In this document: positions 61,772 to 64,000 of the stretch, one piece after another
How positions within the stretch are numbered: position 1 is the first letter of the stretch
How the letters are laid out: each line of letters starts with the position of its first letter
Assembly: GCF_013304735.1 (NCBI RefSeq)
Contig: NZ_JAAITI010000001.1
Span: 124,001-188,000, forward strand
Direction: 5' to 3'
DNA from: Blautia luti
GTDB lineage: Bacteria; Bacillota; Clostridia; Lachnospirales; Lachnospiraceae
DNA: 64,000 nt
Made by a program: the position numbers and the translations under genes
The notes under the pieces: model-generated
Databases searched by the model: none
Seen by the model: only the letters and a program-made list of their open reading frames with translations
What the model was told of the DNA's origin: nothing

Positions 61772-64000
61772 ATGAAGAACAAACGATCCACAAGGGCTCT
61801 GCGTGGTCTTACAGGCCTCACATCCTCGCTGCTGGTAGTGGCACTTGGAACAACGACCATTGCCAATGCATGGGCATCAAAGATCAATGAATATCTGGGA
61901 ACAACGAATATTTCCGTTTCCGGTGAGACCAGCGACAGCGATGATGCCTATTATTACAAGTCGGATTATGACAACACAACAGATCTTATCAATGCCAGAA
62001 ATGATGTTATGACAAAGATCCAGGAAGAAGGAACGGTGCTTCTGAAAAATGATAACCAGGCACTTCCTCTTAAAAATTCTCCAAAGGTAACTCTTTTTGG
62101 AATGACAAGTTATGCGCCTGTATATGGCGGAACAGTAGGAAGCAGTTCCCCTGCAAAACAGGATTTAAGTTTCAAGGACTGCTTTGAAAATGCGGGAATT
62201 CAGGTAAATCCTACTATGTGGAGCTTCTATGAGAAGATGAGTAAAGATTACAAGCGTATGGCACTTGCACCAACATGGTTTGGTTTTACAGGTGCCGAGA
62301 TGGAAGCTCAGACGATCCGTACAGGTGAAGTTCCTGTTGAGAAATACACAGATACCGAGCGTGGGAGCTACAGTGATTATAATGATGCGGCAGTTGTTGT
62401 GATCGGACGCCAGGGCAGTGAGGCCGATGATTTCGGAACCAGCACAGATAATGTGCAGGATGGTGACGGAACACATCTGGCACTTGGACTTCAGGATGTA
62501 GAGCGAGACATGATTAATGAAGCAAAGAAGAATTTTGACAAGGTTATTGTTCTTATCAACTCTGACAATCCTATGGAGATCGAGGAACTGAAGGAGGATA
62601 AAGATATCGACAGTATTCTCTGGATCGGTGAACCTGGAACTGTAGGACTTCAGGGAGTTGCATCCGTTCTCACAGGCGAGGTAAGTCCTTCCGGACATCT
62701 GCCAGATACTTATGCAGTAAGCTCTGTTTCCTCACCGGCTATGGTAAACTTCGGAAGCTATACGTTCACAAATGCCACAGAAGACAATTTTGGGGCATCC
62801 AATTACAGTGGCTCCAACTATCTGGTAGAGAGCGAAGGCATTTATACAGGGTATAAATATTATGAAACAAGATATGAAGACACGGTTCTGAAACAGGGAA
62901 ATGCAGACAGTGCGGCAGGAGCTTCCAATGATAATGGTACCTGGAACTATGATGAGGAAGTTTCCTATGGATTCGGCTACGGACTTTCCTACACAACATT
63001 TGAGCAGAATATCAAAAACTTCGATTATGAGGGCGATTCCGTAACTGTTTCCGTTGAGGTGAAAAATACAGGAGATGTGGCGGGCAAAGATGTAGTACAG
63101 CTTTATGCACAAACTCCTTATACAGACTATGACGAAGAAAACAATGTGGAAAAAGCTTCCGTTCAGCTGGTTGGTTTTGAGAAAACAAAAGAGCTGAAAC
63201 CGGGTGAGTCCGAAACTGTGGAAGTTATAGCTCCGAAGGAATATTTTGCAAGCTATGATTATACAACAGCAAAGACCTATATTATGGACGCAGGTGACTA
63301 TTATTTCGCAGTTGGAAACGGCGCACATGATGCACTGAATAATATCCTTGCGGCAAAAGGTTATACAACTGCAGATGGTATGGATGCAGATGGAAATAAA
63401 GATCTGGCAGTGTCCTATAAAGAGGACAGTCTTGATACAACTACTTATGCAATGTCTTCTGCAACAGGAAATGAGATTACGAACCAGTTTGAAGAGGCAG
63501 ATCTTAATAATTTTAAGGATGGAACAGTTACCTATCTTTCCAGAAATGACTGGGAGGCAACCTGGCCGAAAGCTTATGACAGTGTTGAAGCTACTGAAGA
63601 TATGCAGAAGCTGATCAAAGGAGATACCTATACGGTTTCCAAAGACGATGACACCTCTGAGGTAAAATGGGGACAGGATGGTGATCTTCACATTATTGAT
63701 CTGAAAGGCCTTGATTATGACGATGAGAAATGGGATCAGCTGCTCAGCCAGATCAGCCTGGACGAGGCATGCAATTTTATCCAGCTTGGTGGATCCGGTA
63801 TTGAGCCGATCGCTTCCATTGACCTGGTAGGTGGCTGTGATGCAGATGGACCGAATGGAATTCTGGATGCATTTGGTGGAAAAACACTTTCTACTTACTG
63901 GAAAGCAAGCGAGTCCGGGGATCCATGTTATGTTTCTTCCAAGGATGAGAATGCATCTTATGAATGCGGAACATTTCCGACAGAGCCTACACTTGCGGCA
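61772..64000 (+). CDS. Glycoside hydrolase family 3 beta-glucosidase-like enzyme, permuted domain order, 3' end outside window
   Basis: The frame is open for 743 codons from the ATG at 61772 (GGGAGG upstream) to the window end. A hydrophobic segment near residues 12-33 suggests a signal peptide or membrane anchor. The order is permuted: the GH3 C-terminal alpha/beta domain comes first (EEGTVLLKNDNQALPLKN; WIGEPGTVGLQGVASVLTGE; PSGHLPDTY), then the fibronectin-III-like domain (VSVEVKNTGDVAGKDVVQLY), then the N-terminal barrel starts (QISLDEACNFIQLGGSG; GCDADGPNGI). Reversed order is known for some rumen and gut clostridial beta-glucosidases. The catalytic Asp region lies beyond the window. Confidence 0.85.
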   Translation, partial: MKNKRSTRALRGLTGLTSSLLVVALGTTTIANAWASKINEYLGTTNISVSGETSDSDDAYYYKSDYDNTTDLINARNDVMTKIQEEGTVLLKNDNQALPLKNSPKVTLFGMTSYAPVYGGTVGSSSPAKQDLSFKDCFENAGIQVNPTMWSFYEKMSKDYKRMALAPTWFGFTGAEMEAQTIRTGEVPVEKYTDTERGSYSDYNDAAVVVIGRQGSEADDFGTSTDNVQDGDGTHLALGLQDVERDMINEAKKNFDKVIVLINSDNPMEIEELKEDKDIDSILWIGEPGTVGLQGVASVLTGEVSPSGHLPDTYAVSSVSSPAMVNFGSYTFTNATEDNFGASNYSGSNYLVESEGIYTGYKYYETRYEDTVLKQGNADSAAGASNDNGTWNYDEEVSYGFGYGLSYTTFEQNIKNFDYEGDSVTVSVEVKNTGDVAGKDVVQLYAQTPYTDYDEENNVEKASVQLVGFEKTKELKPGESETVEVIAPKEYFASYDYTTAKTYIMDAGDYYFAVGNGAHDALNNILAAKGYTTADGMDADGNKDLAVSYKEDSLDTTTYAMSSATGNEITNQFEEADLNNFKDGTVTYLSRNDWEATWPKAYDSVEATEDMQKLIKGDTYTVSKDDDTSEVKWGQDGDLHIIDLKGLDYDDEKWDQLLSQISLDEACNFIQLGGSGIEPIASIDLVGGCDADGPNGILDAFGGKTLSTYWKASESGDPCYVSSKDENASYECGTFPTEPTLAA

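Noticed and set aside
62732-63691. Minus-strand frames of 177 and 319 codons in the last 2 kb
   Set aside because: They lie opposite the GH3 gene, which has no stop in the window; the GH3 motifs make the plus strand the coding one.

Overview
The window looks like a low-to-mid GC Firmicutes chromosome, most likely an anaerobic gut Lachnospiraceae (Blautia/Ruminococcus-like). This is inferred from strong AGGAGG ribosome binding sites, TTGACA/TATAAT promoters with many extended -10 elements, several glycoside hydrolases with AraC and LacI regulators, the ECF transporter module, and the gene order tig-clpP-clpX-lon-ysxC. No phage, insertion sequence, CRISPR array or rRNA was seen. The genus is a guess.

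Layout. 1-2.4 kb: a truncated beta-propeller protein, then a PP2C phosphatase and a small DUF2500-like membrane protein on the other strand, followed by tRNA-Leu. 2.9-10.9 kb: carAB, uppP, an acidic Ser/Asp-rich lipoprotein and a secreted serine hydrolase of beta-lactamase fold. 11-15 kb: a molybdate module in which an HTH/periplasmic-binding-fold regulator and a molbindin are divergent from modABC. 15-17.3 kb: a CdaR/PucR-type regulator and a stand-alone MsmX-type sugar ATPase. 17.6-20.9 kb: a Fur-family regulator, a DUF6110-like protein and an unusual P1B-type metal ATPase. 21-27.5 kb: alpha-galactosidase (GH36), three AraC regulators and an MFS exporter. 27.6-32.7 kb: a sugar acetyltransferase and MATE pump behind a structured leader, then an NhaC-type antiporter, a HAD phosphatase and a YgjV-like protein.

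32.8-37.2 kb: PepV, then a minus-strand operon headed by a clear preQ1-I riboswitch with a nucleoside hydrolase, an ECF substrate-binding component and a short-chain dehydrogenase. I read this as a queuosine/queuine salvage operon. A decayed sensor-domain pseudogene follows. 37.3-44.5 kb: an orphan NMT1-type binding protein, then a CUT1 sugar importer (binding protein plus two permeases, no ATPase) with a DUF5060/DUF4038 glycoside-hydrolase-like enzyme and a LacI regulator. The missing ATPase is probably supplied by the MsmX homologue at 16.2 kb.

44.5-58.9 kb: mostly housekeeping genes, namely threonine aldolase, proC, tRNA-Gly, a CYTH protein, a DJ-1 protein, tig, clpP, clpX, lon, ysxC, ecfA1-ecfA2-ecfT, truA and a second MATE pump. 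EcfA1/A2/T could also energise the riboswitch-linked S component. 59-64 kb: a GH2 enzyme behind another structured leader, and the start of a GH3 enzyme with permuted domain order that runs off the window.

The observations most worth following are the riboswitch-controlled operon with its extra dehydrogenase and tandem hairpins, two unassigned structured leaders (about 27.6 and 59.0 kb), 10-bp iterons in front of modA, and the metal ATPase with a Ser-Cys-Ala motif beside an atypical Fur protein.
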